DNA of 64,000 bases, from positions 868,001 through 932,000 of the forward strand of contig NZ_CP071463.1 of assembly GCF_017352095.1 (NCBI RefSeq), given 5' to 3'. The DNA comes from Natrinema longum. Lineage in GTDB: Archaea; Halobacteriota; Halobacteria; Halobacteriales; Natrialbaceae. The notes under the pieces are model-generated. The model was not told the DNA's origin. It made no database searches and saw only the letters and a program-made list of their open reading frames with translations. Within the stretch, counting starts at the first letter, position 1, and each line of letters opens with the position of its first letter. The position numbers and the translations under genes were made by a program. Positions 40,961-50,302 of this stretch are shown here, piece after piece.

Positions 40961-42621
40961 CGATGACGACGACGACGGCGATGCCAGTCGGGACCGAATC
41001 GCAACTCGTGATCGCGCCGATGCTGATCGTCCTGGCCGCGGCCGTCGGCTCGCTGCTGCTTGGCCGACATCCACGGACTCGAGCGGCCGTGAGTCTCGCC
41101 GCTGGCGCTGCCTACGCGGTCGCGGTGGCGGCTATCGACTGGTATATCGTCCTCGCGCCGGACGCGCCGGGAATCGCGACCTACCAGGTCGGCGACTGGC
41201 CGGCCCCCTTCGGCATCACGCTGGTCGCCGACGGCCTCTCGGCGTTCATGCTCACCATGGTGGCCGTGCTGGGAGTCGCGTCGCTGGTCTTTTCGACCAG
41301 ACATCTCCCCGGCGGGGAGGGGCGCAGTTACTACTTCCCGCTCTTTCACTTCCTCGCGCTGGGCGTGACCGGGGCCTTCCTCACCGGCGACCTGTTCAAC
41401 CTCTTCGTCTGGTTCGAGGTCATGCTGATGGCCAGTTACGTCTTCGTCGCCTACAGCGGCGGCCCCCAGCACACCAGGGCCGCGTTCTGGTACGTCACGC
41501 TCAACCTGCTCGCCAGCGCCGTCTTCCTGCTCGGCGTCGGCGGGATCTACGCGACGACGGGAACGCTCAACATGGCCGATCTCGCCCAACGCCTCGCCGA
41601 TCCGGCGGCCTACGGCCTCGAGCCCGTGCCCGTCGTCGGCCTCCTCGGACTGCTCCTCTCGGTGTTCGCGATCAAGGCCGGCCTCGTCCCATTCCAGTTC
41701 TGGATCCCGACCGCCTACCGGGCCGCGCCGCCACAGATAACGGCGCTGCTGGCCGGCGCGACGAAGAAAGTCGGCATCTACGCCATTATCCGGCTCTCCT
41801 TTACGGTCTTCGCCGGCGCGGAGGTCGCCGTCGACCTACAGCTGCCGGTCCTGGACGCGGCGATCGCGGGAGAGTCCCCGCTCCCGTTCGTCGGCACGGC
41901 GCTGTTCCTCATGGCCGCCGCCAGCATCCTCGTGGGCGGGATCGGAGCCGTCGGCCGCGACTCCATGGAAGGCGTCTTCGCGTACTCGAGCATCGGGCAG
42001 GTCGGGTTCATCGCGATCCCGGTCGCGATCGCGGCGACGACGATCGATCCGACGCTGCGCCAGTTCGCCATCGTCGCGGCGCTGGTCTACGCGCTCAACC
42101 ACACGCTGGCGAAGGGACTGCTCTTCCTCGCAGTCGGGACGGTCAGAGCCGCCACGGGGACGAGTCGCTTTGCCGACCTCGGCGGGATGGCAAAGCGGTC
42201 GCCCCCGCTGGCGATCGCCGTGTTCGTCGGCTCGCTCGCTCTCGTCGGGATCCCGCCGCTGTCGGGCTTTTTCGGCAAGTTCCTCGTCTTCGACGCCGCG
42301 GCTCGAGCGAGGGCCGGTCCCGTGATCGTCCTCTTGCTCGTGGGCTCCCTGCTGACGATCGCCTACGCGACCCGACTCTGGAATCAGAGCTTCTGGGGGG
42401 CCGAGACCGACGCCGTCGAGACGGCAACCGTCGATTCCGTACAGGTGATCGTCCTCGTGGTCCTCGCGGCAGCCATCGTCACGGTCGGCGTCGGCTTCGA
42501 TCCCGTTTACGAGTTCGCCGAAACTGCCGCCGAGGCCGCGCTCGATACCGAGGGATACGTCGACGCCGTCGATCCCACCGAGCCGAGCGAACTGGCACCC
42601 TCGAGTGGAGGTGACCACTGA
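40957..42621 (+). CDS. mnhD: Mnh/Mrp antiporter subunit D
   Basis: This 554-residue subunit has the Proton_antipo_M core (FLTGDLFNLFVWFEVMLMASYVFVAYSGG, FAIKAGLVPFQFWIPTAYRAAPPQITALLAGATKKVG, NHTLAKGLLFLAVGTVRAATG) with conserved Lys and Glu residues of the proton path. It is about 14 TM helices long, as expected. The stop overlaps the mnhE start by one base. Confidence 0.92.
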   Translation: MTMTTTTAMPVGTESQLVIAPMLIVLAAAVGSLLLGRHPRTRAAVSLAAGAAYAVAVAAIDWYIVLAPDAPGIATYQVGDWPAPFGITLVADGLSAFMLTMVAVLGVASLVFSTRHLPGGEGRSYYFPLFHFLALGVTGAFLTGDLFNLFVWFEVMLMASYVFVAYSGGPQHTRAAFWYVTLNLLASAVFLLGVGGIYATTGTLNMADLAQRLADPAAYGLEPVPVVGLLGLLLSVFAIKAGLVPFQFWIPTAYRAAPPQITALLAGATKKVGIYAIIRLSFTVFAGAEVAVDLQLPVLDAAIAGESPLPFVGTALFLMAAASILVGGIGAVGRDSMEGVFAYSSIGQVGFIAIPVAIAATTIDPTLRQFAIVAALVYALNHTLAKGLLFLAVGTVRAATGTSRFADLGGMAKRSPPLAIAVFVGSLALVGIPPLSGFFGKFLVFDAAARARAGPVIVLLLVGSLLTIAYATRLWNQSFWGAETDAVETATVDSVQVIVLVVLAAAIVTVGVGFDPVYEFAETAAEAALDTEGYVDAVDPTEPSELAPSSGGDH

Positions 42622-43226
42622 TGCGAGTTCGAACCTGGCCGGTCATTGGCATCGTCTTCGCCGTCCTGTGGGTGTTCGTCCGCGGGTTCCCCCTCACACC
42701 CATCTCGCTCGTCCGGGGACTCCTGGCGGGACTGGTCGTCGGGCTGCCGGTCGCCTTCGTTTTCCGGCGGCTGTACGGCAAACACGTCGATCTCGGGCGG
42801 GGCGTTCGCGTACTCCCCTACGCCGGACGCTACCTCGGCGCGTTTACCTGGGAACTGCTGCGGGCGAACCTCGACGTCGCCTACCGCGTCCTCTCGCCGG
42901 GCATGCCAATCGAGCCCGAAGTGATCCTGGTGCCACTCCGGGTCGAGTCCGACATCGCGATCACCGTCATCGCGAACAGCATCACGATCACGCCCGGCAC
43001 GGTGACGCTGGACTACGACGACGAGACCAACGCCCTGTACGTCCACGGCGTCAACGGCCGCGATCCCGAGGCCATCGCCGAACCGATCCGGACCTGGGAG
43101 GACTACGCCCTCGAACTCTTCGACGAAGACGCCTCTCCATCGGATCCGGCACCCGAAATCGTCGTCTCAGGTGGCGAAAGAGACAGGCGACGGGATCGCC
43201 AAGGGGGAGGTGTCGACGATGACTGA
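42621..43226 (+). CDS. mnhE: Mnh/Mrp antiporter subunit E
   Basis: This 201-residue MnhE-family protein has two N-terminal TM helices (WPVIGIVFAVLWVFVRGFP, ... LLAGLVVGLPVAFVFRRLYG) and a soluble part with MPIEPEVILVPLRVESDIAITVIANSITITPGTVTLDYDDE. It overlaps mnhF by 8 bp. Confidence 0.9.
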   Translation: MRVRTWPVIGIVFAVLWVFVRGFPLTPISLVRGLLAGLVVGLPVAFVFRRLYGKHVDLGRGVRVLPYAGRYLGAFTWELLRANLDVAYRVLSPGMPIEPEVILVPLRVESDIAITVIANSITITPGTVTLDYDDETNALYVHGVNGRDPEAIAEPIRTWEDYALELFDEDASPSDPAPEIVVSGGERDRRRDRQGGGVDDD

Positions 43227-43509
43227 CGCCGATCCCGCCGTCCTCGAGACAGCGATCCGGGCCGCGTTGGTCCTCGTCAGCGGGCTCTGTGTCCTGTGTG
43301 GCTATCGCGTGATTCGCGGGCCGACGAACCCGGACCGCGTGGTCGCACTGGACACCATCTCGACGAACGTCGTCGCGATCGCGGTCCTGTTCGCGCTGCT
43401 GACCGATCGCGGCCTCTTTATCACCGTGAGCCTCGTGCTCGCGATTATCGGGTTTATAGCGACGGTCGCCGTCGCCAAGTTCGTCACCGACGGCGAGGTG
43501 ATCGAATGA
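43219..43509 (+). CDS. mnhF: Mnh/Mrp antiporter subunit F
   Basis: This 96-residue protein has three TM helices and the MnhF/MrpF loop YRVIRGPTNPDRVVALDTISTNVVAIAVLFALLTDRG. The start at 43219 overlaps mnhE by 8 bp and the stop overlaps mnhG by 4 bp. Longer starts (43171) lie in the mnhE frame's 3' end and are not preferred. Confidence 0.9.
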   Translation: MTDADPAVLETAIRAALVLVSGLCVLCGYRVIRGPTNPDRVVALDTISTNVVAIAVLFALLTDRGLFITVSLVLAIIGFIATVAVAKFVTDGEVIE

Positions 43510-43865
43510 TCCACGCGATCGTCGTTATCGCGTTGCTCGTCGTCGGCACGTTCTTCCTGACCGTCGGGACGATCGGCCTGCTTCGTCTGCCCAACGTCTA
43601 CAACCGGATGCACGCCACGAGCAAGCCCACGACGCTCGGGACTGCCGCGATCTTCCTGGCCGGGTTCGCCCACTTCGGCCCCGGCGAGGAAGGGCTGACC
43701 GCGCTCATCGGGATCGCCTTCCTCTTCCTGACCGTTCCGACCGGCTCGCACATGATCGCCCGTGCAGCCGAACGGATCGGGATCCCCTTCCTCGGAAGCG
43801 TCACCTGGCCCGATCCCGACGCAGTCGAGCGCCCCGAGCGATCGAACGACGCGAACGACGACTGA
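43506..43865 (+). CDS. mnhG: Mnh/Mrp antiporter subunit G
   Basis: This 119-residue protein has three TM helices and the MnhG loop GLLRLPNVYNRMHATSKPTTLGTAAIFLAGFAHFG. It is the last gene of the seven-gene operon (A-G in canonical order). The stop at 43865 is directly followed by the 78-bp direct repeat at 43866. Confidence 0.9.
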   Translation: MIHAIVVIALLVVGTFFLTVGTIGLLRLPNVYNRMHATSKPTTLGTAAIFLAGFAHFGPGEEGLTALIGIAFLFLTVPTGSHMIARAAERIGIPFLGSVTWPDPDAVERPERSNDANDD

Positions 43866-43943
43866 GACCGACGGCTGCGGTTCGACCGTCACGCCGACTA
43901 CCGCCGCGCAGTCTGTCGACTACGTGGTAATACATTGAAACCG
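43866..43943 (+). repeat. 78-bp direct repeat, left copy
   Basis: It aligns without gaps to 47091-47168, about 63 of 78 bases identical by hand, including 22 identical bases (GTCTGTCGACTACGTGGTAATA). Together they bracket the IS6 remnant and pilin genes. Confidence 0.6.
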
Positions 43944-44788
43944 GCACTGTCTAGTTCTGTACCACCTCGACTAGCACGTTTCCACCGAGAGCATGATGCG
44001 ACCTTTGGTGGTTATCTAGTGTACGAACTGTTCGGTCCACTCTCGGACGCTCGTCCGACTGCCCTACCCATGAATTATGAAAGCGGTCAATCCGCATTTG
44101 GGGGCGAAACAACTTTTCGATGAGGTTTCGGTCGGTATAGTTGACCCGACCGCTCAGCCCGACTCGGGAGAAGGCAGTTCGATAGCCGAATTGATCGACG
44201 AGAAACTCAGTCAGAGAGACCGTGTTTCTCACGGAGTTTCTGCAGAAACGCAACCGCCAGATCAGTGCCATGTCGACGAAATAATGCAACATCAAGGATT
44301 AGCTTTGACTCAAGCTCTATTGCAGCATACAACCAAGACCCACTCTCTGTTGATCCTGACAGCGGTTTCGTCGACGGCGACCCATGACAGCAACGCCGTC
44401 CTCAGAACGCTTTGCGTTCTGCTGTCGAGGCGAATCGAAGATCCGCCGACCAGTGGAGAGCAAAGCGATCCAAGAGGTCGCACGAGAGCAGCGTTCTCGT
44501 GGACATCGGCGGGTCGCATCTGATGTCAGCTATCCAACACACCCAGTTCCAGACCTCTCCGTGAGAGCGCTCAATACCTAATTTCGAAAGAATCGTTGTC
44601 GTCTCCCGAAGCGAACAGCCGGTCTGGTGGAGGGAACGGCGAACGCTCTGACGGGCGTCGCCGTCCGCCCGTTCTCCCAGGATTCTCCTAAATCCGCGTC
44701 ATAGCTCTCGCTGAACAGGTCTACGAGCACCAACCCAACGCAATTTCACGACCTGCTCACTTCTAAAACTGGCTCAACTAGGCAGTGC
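43944..44788 (-). mobile_element. Degenerate IS6-family element
   Basis: Ends GCACTGTCTAGTT (43944-43956) and AACTAGGCAGTGC (44776-44788) match the 22690-23431 element with one mismatch. Translated pieces on the minus strand (EFLVDQFGYRTAFSRVGLSG, VNYTDRNLIEKLF, DRFHNSWVG) show a related transposase broken by several frameshifts and an inserted segment. It is inactive. Confidence 0.75.
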
Positions 44789-44843
44789 CCTCTATTTGAT
44801 GTCTAAGTACATACCGAAAAATGTGAGAACAGTGGCGAAAGTG

Positions 44844-45353
44844 TTACCAGTCGAGGTCGTAGTCTTTGCTCGCGACCTGTGTTACGGTTTCGTCTGATTC
44901 AATAACCGCAACGACAGTTGCAGTGCCAGGGTTGGCACTCGACCCCATCTGGACATCTGCACTCGAGGTTGGGCCGAAGGTGACTGTATCCCCAACCTCA
45001 AGTTCAGACATGGAATCTTTGACGCCATTAGTGCCATCCCAGGTTTCCGCATACGTCCCTGATCCGGCGGAGCTGTCACTCGTATCTCGCAGGTCACCAG
45101 TGACATTCACGTGATCAGAGTTTCCGAGTGACGTTACCTCTACGGTGATTCTATCGGTCTCTTCGTTCACATCTATCGACACACCTGCCTGCGCTTCCTG
45201 TCCGACACTTCCGCCGAGGTCGAGTACGAACGCTGCGATCACAGCCGCGAGAATGACCGTGATTGCAACCATCAGTATCACACCGATGACGGGAGACACT
45301 GCCCGCTGTTCGTCATTGCCGATGAGCTTAGCTCTGTATTGTATTAAATCCAT
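44844..45353 (-). CDS. Type IV pilin (PilA-like), copy 1
   Basis: This 169-residue haloarchaeal pilin has a cytoplasmic N-terminus ([17 protein letters not shown]), the prepilin peptidase site before AVSPVIG, and the conserved hydrophobic helix ([18 protein letters not shown]). A beta-rich Ser/Thr/Asp-rich head follows (about 50-169). PilB/PibD cleavage and surface assembly are expected. The first about 65 residues are almost identical to copies 2 and 3, while the heads differ, so the three pilins may give different adhesive surfaces. Confidence 0.9.
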   Translation of the reverse strand: MDLIQYRAKLIGNDEQRAVSPVIGVILMVAITVILAAVIAAFVLDLGGSVGQEAQAGVSIDVNEETDRITVEVTSLGNSDHVNVTGDLRDTSDSSAGSGTYAETWDGTNGVKDSMSELEVGDTVTFGPTSSADVQMGSSANPGTATVVAVIESDETVTQVASKDYDLDW

Positions 45354-45377
45354 AGTGGAAATAAGGGATTAGCTCAA

Positions 45378-45827
45378 TCAGCTAAAGTCCCATTCTTCAC
45401 TGCCAACCTGCGTTTGCGTCTCACTCTCGTTGATCACGGCAACAGCAGACATTTGACCACTTGCCGTAATGTCTCCGCTGGTAGTACTACTGTCGTAATT
45501 ATATGTGACAGCATCACCAACTTTCAGATAGTCTTTATCACTCGAGCTAGGCGTTGAATCCCAGTCGCTTGACGTGATATTCACGTGATCTGCATTTCCA
45601 AGGGACGTGATTTCAACTTGGACCTGAGTGTTAGTATTGTCAACTTCCATTGACACACCAGCCTGTGCTTCTTGGCCAACACTTCCGCCAAGGTCAAGCA
45701 CGAACGCGGCGATCACGGCTGCGAGAATGACAGTGATCGCCACCATCAGGATAACTCCGATGACGGGTGAGACTGCTCGCTGTTCGTCATTGCCGACAAG
45801 ACGGTTTCTATAGTTTTTGAAATCCAT
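45378..45827 (-). CDS. Type IV pilin (PilA-like), copy 2
   Basis: This 149-residue paralogue has the same signal and hydrophobic N-domain ([16 protein letters not shown]...) and a shorter head (about 50-149) with repeated Ser/Thr. Copies 2 and 3 share much of the head too ([17 protein letters not shown]..., [17 protein letters not shown] end), so they arose by recent duplication. Confidence 0.9.
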   Translation of the reverse strand: MDFKNYRNRLVGNDEQRAVSPVIGVILMVAITVILAAVIAAFVLDLGGSVGQEAQAGVSMEVDNTNTQVQVEITSLGNADHVNITSSDWDSTPSSSDKDYLKVGDAVTYNYDSSTTSGDITASGQMSAVAVINESETQTQVGSEEWDFS

Positions 45828-45844
45828 GTGTGTTATGAGATAGA

Positions 45845-46291
45845 TCAGCTAAAGTCCCATTCTTCACTGCCAACCTGCGTTTTCGTCTCACTCTCATTGA
45901 TGACAGCAACAGCAGACATTTGACCGCTTTCTGTAAGGTCATCACTGCTACTACTATCGTAATTATACGTGACCGCATCACCAACTTTCAGGTAATCTGT
46001 TTCACTCGAGCTAGGCGTGTTATCCCAGTCACTTGACGTGATATTCACGTGATCTGCATTTCCAAGTGACGTGACTTCAACTTGCACTTCAGTGGCGGAG
46101 TTGTCAACTTCCATCGAGACACCAGCCTGCGCTTCCTGACCCACACTTCCGCCAAGGTCAAGCACGAACGCGGCGATCACGGCTGCGAGAATGACAGTAA
46201 TTGCAACCATCAGGATGACCCCAATGACGGGTGAGACTGCACGTTCGTCGTCCGATCCTATCAGTTTCGATTTGAGTCCTTTCAGATCCAT
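45845..46291 (-). CDS. Type IV pilin (PilA-like), copy 3
   Basis: This 148-residue pilin starts at 46291 ([24 protein letters not shown]). The in-frame extension to 46411 is basic and runs over the promoter side, so it was not used. The head is close to copy 2 with scattered changes. The order on the minus strand is copy 3, 2, 1, with 17- and 24-bp gaps, so they may be one transcript. Confidence 0.88.
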   Translation of the reverse strand: MDLKGLKSKLIGSDDERAVSPVIGVILMVAITVILAAVIAAFVLDLGGSVGQEAQAGVSMEVDNSATEVQVEVTSLGNADHVNITSSDWDNTPSSSETDYLKVGDAVTYNYDSSSSDDLTESGQMSAVAVINESETKTQVGSEEWDFS

Positions 46292-46411
46292 GTTTGTTAT
46301 CCATCGGTTGTGAACGGTGAGAAAGCTTATCAGCACCCTTCCCAAACGGCGGGGTGCGGACAGGGGATTTCGGAACCAACCTTGCGTCCCCACTTTCTCG
46401 AACGTCGTCAC

Positions 46412-47090
46412 CGATGCTAATCGTGAGAGGATACCCAGTACATATATATTTACCTGATAGTCAAGATCGTTCTAGGACCAAAGGCTTTCAGAACTGAGAA
46501 TCAGCACCAACTGGAAGGGGCACAGCATGGCCTTGAAGGCACTCCATCTGGTGATTTTCTATTGACTCGCTAAACAGGCATGGAATTACCGGGCTGTTTA
46601 TGTAAAAGACGTATATCCGATTCGAGTACTTTCGTTAACTAAGCGTGTCCTCGCGCGCACCTACGATGTGCGGCCGTATACCAATCCGTGGGACGTGGTC
46701 GAAGATTACCGACGAGCCATGACCTACACAAGCTTCCATCCCTCGAAGGGTTCGAGTACAATCCTCTCAGCACTTGATCTTCCACGGGATCGCATCCATA
46801 ACTCGATGGCAATGTTCCCAGCGCGGTCAAAGCGATCGATAAGTCACACAAGTACGGATAGCTCCAGTCCAATTACGACAATGCCGAATTTTGGGCGCGG
46901 AACATACTCGTTACGAACATCCGTTCTACGCATCGATAGCTGAACAACACTACCAACCGTTGTCTGTGCTAACTCATTGCGCGAAGTCACACATAGCGAC
47001 ACAGCAACAAGTGAGATCGTCGGCGTCACCGAAAATACGACGGCACCAGTCCGTCACGTGATCCCCACAGTGTTCGCACCTCGAGTTGTC
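46412..47090. other. Intergenic region with possible gene remnant
   Basis: No intact gene is seen. A plus-strand frame around 46610-46815 reads as a decayed helix-turn-helix-like sequence (RTYDVRPYTNPWDVVEDYRRAM...STILSALDLPRDRI), a pattern I recall from haloarchaeal DNA-binding proteins, without an intact start or end. The rest is AT-rich (TATA-like TATATATTTACC near 46442) and probably holds the pilin promoter. Confidence 0.35.
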
Positions 47091-47168
47091 GACCGACGGC
47101 CAGGGGGCGACCGTCACACAGACCACCTCTGAGCGGTCTGTCGACTACGTGGTAATATACCGAAACCG
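47091..47168 (+). repeat. 78-bp direct repeat, right copy
   Basis: This is the partner of 43866-43943 (see there). It ends 67 bp before tRNA-Pro. The 3.1 kb between the copies carries only mobile and pilin sequences. Confidence 0.6.
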
Positions 47169-47235
47169 AGAATTGGATTTTCGGCCGTCTCGAGGGTACA
47201 AGACGCTAAGAGTTGAACACTTAGATAATTTCGAG

Positions 47236-47306
47236 TGGGACCGCCGAGAATTGAACTCGGGTCCTACGGACCCCATCCGCAGAGGATACCACTACCCCAC
47301 GGTCCC
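47236..47306 (-). tRNA. tRNA-Pro (anticodon GGG)
   Basis: The acceptor GGGACCG/CGGTCCC, anticodon stem TGCGG/CCGTA with loop ATGGGGT (GGG), T arm CGAGTTCAATTCTCG and discriminator A form a full cloverleaf. CCA is not encoded. Confidence 0.92.
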
Positions 47307-47486
47307 ACACGTGGACCGATGGGCGTCCACCGTTTAAGGATGTCGTTTTCGACCCGCCGGATGGCGATCCGACCGGCGAGGGAGTCAGTGACACTGGTTT
47401 GTGATCACGAGGCACTGCCCGTACGAGTGACGCCGGTCGAGGTCGAATCGGCGGGCGGTCCACCCGACGGTGATCGATATCGACCC

Positions 47487-48395
47487 CTAGACCAGCACGC
47501 GCTCGAGGTCGACGACGACACCGCTGTCGGCGTCGCCGTCGCCGACGAGTTCGCCGAGACAGACCGCCGCGTCGTCGGGCGTGTAACAGGCCACCAGCGC
47601 CCCCCGATCGGTTCCGTCGTCGACCTCGAGGACCCCCGGTGCGTAGACGGGCGCACCCTCGGCGACCTCGCGGGCCGCGCTTTCCGCGATTACGACGCTC
47701 GGAATCCCCTCGAGAATCCGTTCGGCGGGGTCGACGACGTCGTACAGGGGCTCGGGATCGTCGTCCTCGAGCCAGAACCCGAGCGCATCCAGGACGTCGT
47801 GGGCGCTGTGGAGGGTCCGGTCGTCGAACGGATCGGTCGCGCTGCGACGCAGGTGGCCCATGTGGCCGCCGGTGCCCAGCGCCAACCCCAGATCGTGGCA
47901 GAGCTTCCGGACGTAGGTTCCACTCTCACAGCGAATCCGCAAGAGGAGTCGCCGCTCCTCGGTCTCGAGTACCTCGAGGTCGTAGAGGTTCCGCACGCGG
48001 AGTCGACGCGAGACCGCGCTCTTGCGCGGGGGTTTCTGATAGATCGGCCCCTCGAACTCCGCGACGACGGATTCGGCGTCGGCGGGAACCGGTGCGTGAC
48101 ACTCGAGGACGGCGACGTACTCCTTGCCGCCTTCGAGGAAGACCTGTGCGAGTCGCGTCGCATCGCCGAGCATGATCGGGAGACAGCCGGTCACTTTCGG
48201 ATCGAGCGTCCCGGCGTGGGCCGCGCGATCGATGGTCGATTCGACGCCGCGCTCGGCCATCGTCTCGGCGACGGCGTCCCGCAGCCAGCCGCTGACCTGA
48301 TGGGAGGACGGACCGGGCGGCTTGTCGAGGTTGATGACGCCGAAGGTGAGCAACTCGGCGGGCGAGCGCTCCCCTGGTGGGCCACGCAGAGTCAT
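47487..48395 (-). CDS. cbf5: Cbf5 (TruB-like) H/ACA pseudouridine synthase
   Basis: This 302-residue protein has the TruB-family active site HAGTLDPKVTGCLPIMLG (catalytic Asp, about 57-75), the motif GTYVRKLCHDLGLALGTGGHMGHLRR and a C-terminal PUA domain (about 225-300, SVVIAESAAREVAEGAPVYAPGV). With Nop10, Gar1 and L7Ae it makes pseudouridines guided by H/ACA RNAs. It lies in a block with cmk and DUF106 conserved in archaea; its stop is near tRNA-Pro. The cmk stop lies at its start. Confidence 0.92.
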   Translation of the reverse strand: MTLRGPPGERSPAELLTFGVINLDKPPGPSSHQVSGWLRDAVAETMAERGVESTIDRAAHAGTLDPKVTGCLPIMLGDATRLAQVFLEGGKEYVAVLECHAPVPADAESVVAEFEGPIYQKPPRKSAVSRRLRVRNLYDLEVLETEERRLLLRIRCESGTYVRKLCHDLGLALGTGGHMGHLRRSATDPFDDRTLHSAHDVLDALGFWLEDDDPEPLYDVVDPAERILEGIPSVVIAESAAREVAEGAPVYAPGVLEVDDGTDRGALVACYTPDDAAVCLGELVGDGDADSGVVVDLERVLV

Positions 48396-48970
48396 TAGAA
48401 CTCGGTCTCGAGGTCGACGAGTGCCTTCCCTTCGTCGCCGTCGGCGTCGTAGCGCTCGACGGCAGTGACGAGCATATCGAGGACCGCGTCGGGTTCCCAG
48501 CGAGCCGTATTCACGGAGAGATCGTAGATCGTGAGGTCCCGAATGTCGATCCCGTAGTACTCCGCGTATCGCTGGGCCTCGCTGGCCTCGCGGGCTTTCG
48601 TCTCCTCGGTCGCACGCGCGGGATCCTTCTCCTCGCGCTCGGCGATGCGCTCGCCGCGAACCCGTGCCGGTGCGTCCAGCCAGAAGCGGAAATCGGCCTG
48701 TTCGCCGGCCAGCCAGCCCGCGAGCCTGGACTCGAGGACCAGATCGTCCTCCTCGAGGGCGATCTCACGCAGCCGTCGATCGAGGTCCCGATCGATCTCG
48801 TCGTTTTCCTCGGCCAGTTTGTTGAACTCGAGTGGGGTATAGCCGCGTTCGTCGGCCAGTTCCCGAAAGATGTCACCGCCGCTGACGTGGTCGAGATCGA
48901 AGGCTTCAGCGAGTAACTCCGCGGTCGTACTCTTCCCGCTTCCCGGCGGGCCGGAGACGGTAACTAACAT
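48395..48970 (-). CDS. cmk: Cytidylate kinase (archaeal type)
   Basis: This 191-residue kinase starts [25 protein letters not shown] with the P-loop at about 8-15, then [11 protein letters not shown] (nucleotide-binding) and [41 protein letters not shown] at the C-terminal half. It phosphorylates CMP to CDP. The start at 48970 was chosen to fit the P-loop; it touches cbf5 end to end. Confidence 0.9.
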   Translation of the reverse strand: MLVTVSGPPGSGKSTTAELLAEAFDLDHVSGGDIFRELADERGYTPLEFNKLAEENDEIDRDLDRRLREIALEEDDLVLESRLAGWLAGEQADFRFWLDAPARVRGERIAEREEKDPARATEETKAREASEAQRYAEYYGIDIRDLTIYDLSVNTARWEPDAVLDMLVTAVERYDADGDEGKALVDLETEF

Positions 48971-49067
48971 ACTCGCTTTGCGAGGGGGCAGGTAAAATGG
49001 GTTTTGAATCCGCAAGCGAGCGGACCGGACACCGAAACGACCGTCGGCGACGAGTAGCCGAGTCGAG

Positions 49068-50021
49068 TCAGGCGCTCGACGGCGACATATCGATGTTCAG
49101 CGACTTCCGGATCAACTGGGAGAACCCCATCGAACACAGGAAGTACCAGACGATCCAGGCCTGCATCGGACCGACAACCCCGTCCTGCCATTCGATCTCG
49201 CCGACGAGGGGCATCACGACGGTCTCTTCTGCACCGCCGATGCCGCCCGTTCGGATCTTCCAGTACATCCAGAGGAACAGCGGGATCGTCAACAGCATGA
49301 TCCAGACCATCGGGCGGAACTGCTCTTTGAACATCCCCAGGTTGTCCGCCATGGCTTCCATCTGCTCTTCGCGGGCGCGTTCGATCTCGTTCTCGAGGCG
49401 CTCGATCTCGGCGTCGCTTGCGCCACGTTCCTCGGCGTCTTTCTTCTCCTGACGGAGTTCCTTTTGCTCCTCTTGGACTGCTTTCATCCGCTCTTGGTAC
49501 TTGCCCATGACCTCCGTGTTCATCAGGTTCGCCTGCAACAGTGACGAGTAGAGGCCCGTGATCAGTGCGACCGAGAGGATCACGGCGTAAAACGGTAATG
49601 CCGCATCGAGCGGGCCGAGGACGGCGTTGACCGTACTGCCGACGACGTTCTGAATCGAGTCGAACCAGTAGCCGGGCATCAACAGGAGCGCACCAACGGC
49701 GGCGATTTTGTCCCATTGCGACCAGCTCGATTCCTCCTCGTCGATGTCGACATCGGCGGCAGCACTGCCGCCATCGCCGTCACCGTCGAGGGCCCGGTCG
49801 TAGGCCTCGCGATCGGCGATCTCGAACCCCTGGTCGCCGTCGACTAACACACCTTTCTCGATCAACCGCCCCCACTGGCCGCTCGTCAACTCGTCGCTGA
49901 CGTCGGCCCACTGGACCTCGCCGCCGTTCCTGTCGGCTTCCTCTCGGATGGCCTCGAGGGCAGCCGCCATCGAGGAATCCTCGCTGACGAGGGCGTCGAT
50001 CTTCTCGGCTGTACGCGTCAT
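49068..50021 (-). CDS. DUF106/EMC3-Get1-like membrane insertase homologue
   Basis: This 317-residue protein has a soluble N-terminal region (to about 100) and three TM helices (about 105-125, 142-165, 230-250, possibly a fourth near 290) with a coiled-coil loop ([29 protein letters not shown]...). The archaeal DUF106 family is a distant YidC/Oxa1 relative proposed to insert membrane proteins. It sits upstream of cmk and cbf5 on the same strand, as in many archaea. The usual neighbour adk is separated here by one plus-strand gene. Confidence 0.85.
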   Translation of the reverse strand: MTRTAEKIDALVSEDSSMAAALEAIREEADRNGGEVQWADVSDELTSGQWGRLIEKGVLVDGDQGFEIADREAYDRALDGDGDGGSAAADVDIDEEESSWSQWDKIAAVGALLLMPGYWFDSIQNVVGSTVNAVLGPLDAALPFYAVILSVALITGLYSSLLQANLMNTEVMGKYQERMKAVQEEQKELRQEKKDAEERGASDAEIERLENEIERAREEQMEAMADNLGMFKEQFRPMVWIMLLTIPLFLWMYWKIRTGGIGGAEETVVMPLVGEIEWQDGVVGPMQAWIVWYFLCSMGFSQLIRKSLNIDMSPSSA

Positions 50022-50302
50022 CTGCTCGAAGCTAGGGTCCGTCCGGTATACAAGTGTTTTTCTTCGGTAGCCACACGTCCCTCGAGTCAGACGGGGGTAA
50101 GAGAGCCCACACGCTGTTGGTGGGACGGTGGGCGGAGCCCATACTGCGCGGAACTAATCAGTCAACGAGAGACTCAGCTCGATTGTAGTGTTCTCGATTC
50201 GATCGACGATATAAACTGTTTGATCGGTCGGGGCTTTTATCATGGAGATTCACCAATGAACCGTCGATAGAGATGGGTTCACGACGCGATGACGGAGGTG
50301 CG

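Noticed and set aside
40947-42614. 555-residue plus-strand ORF in a different frame from mnhD
   Set aside because: Arg/Pro-rich translation in the wrong frame; the mnhD frame holds all conserved residues.
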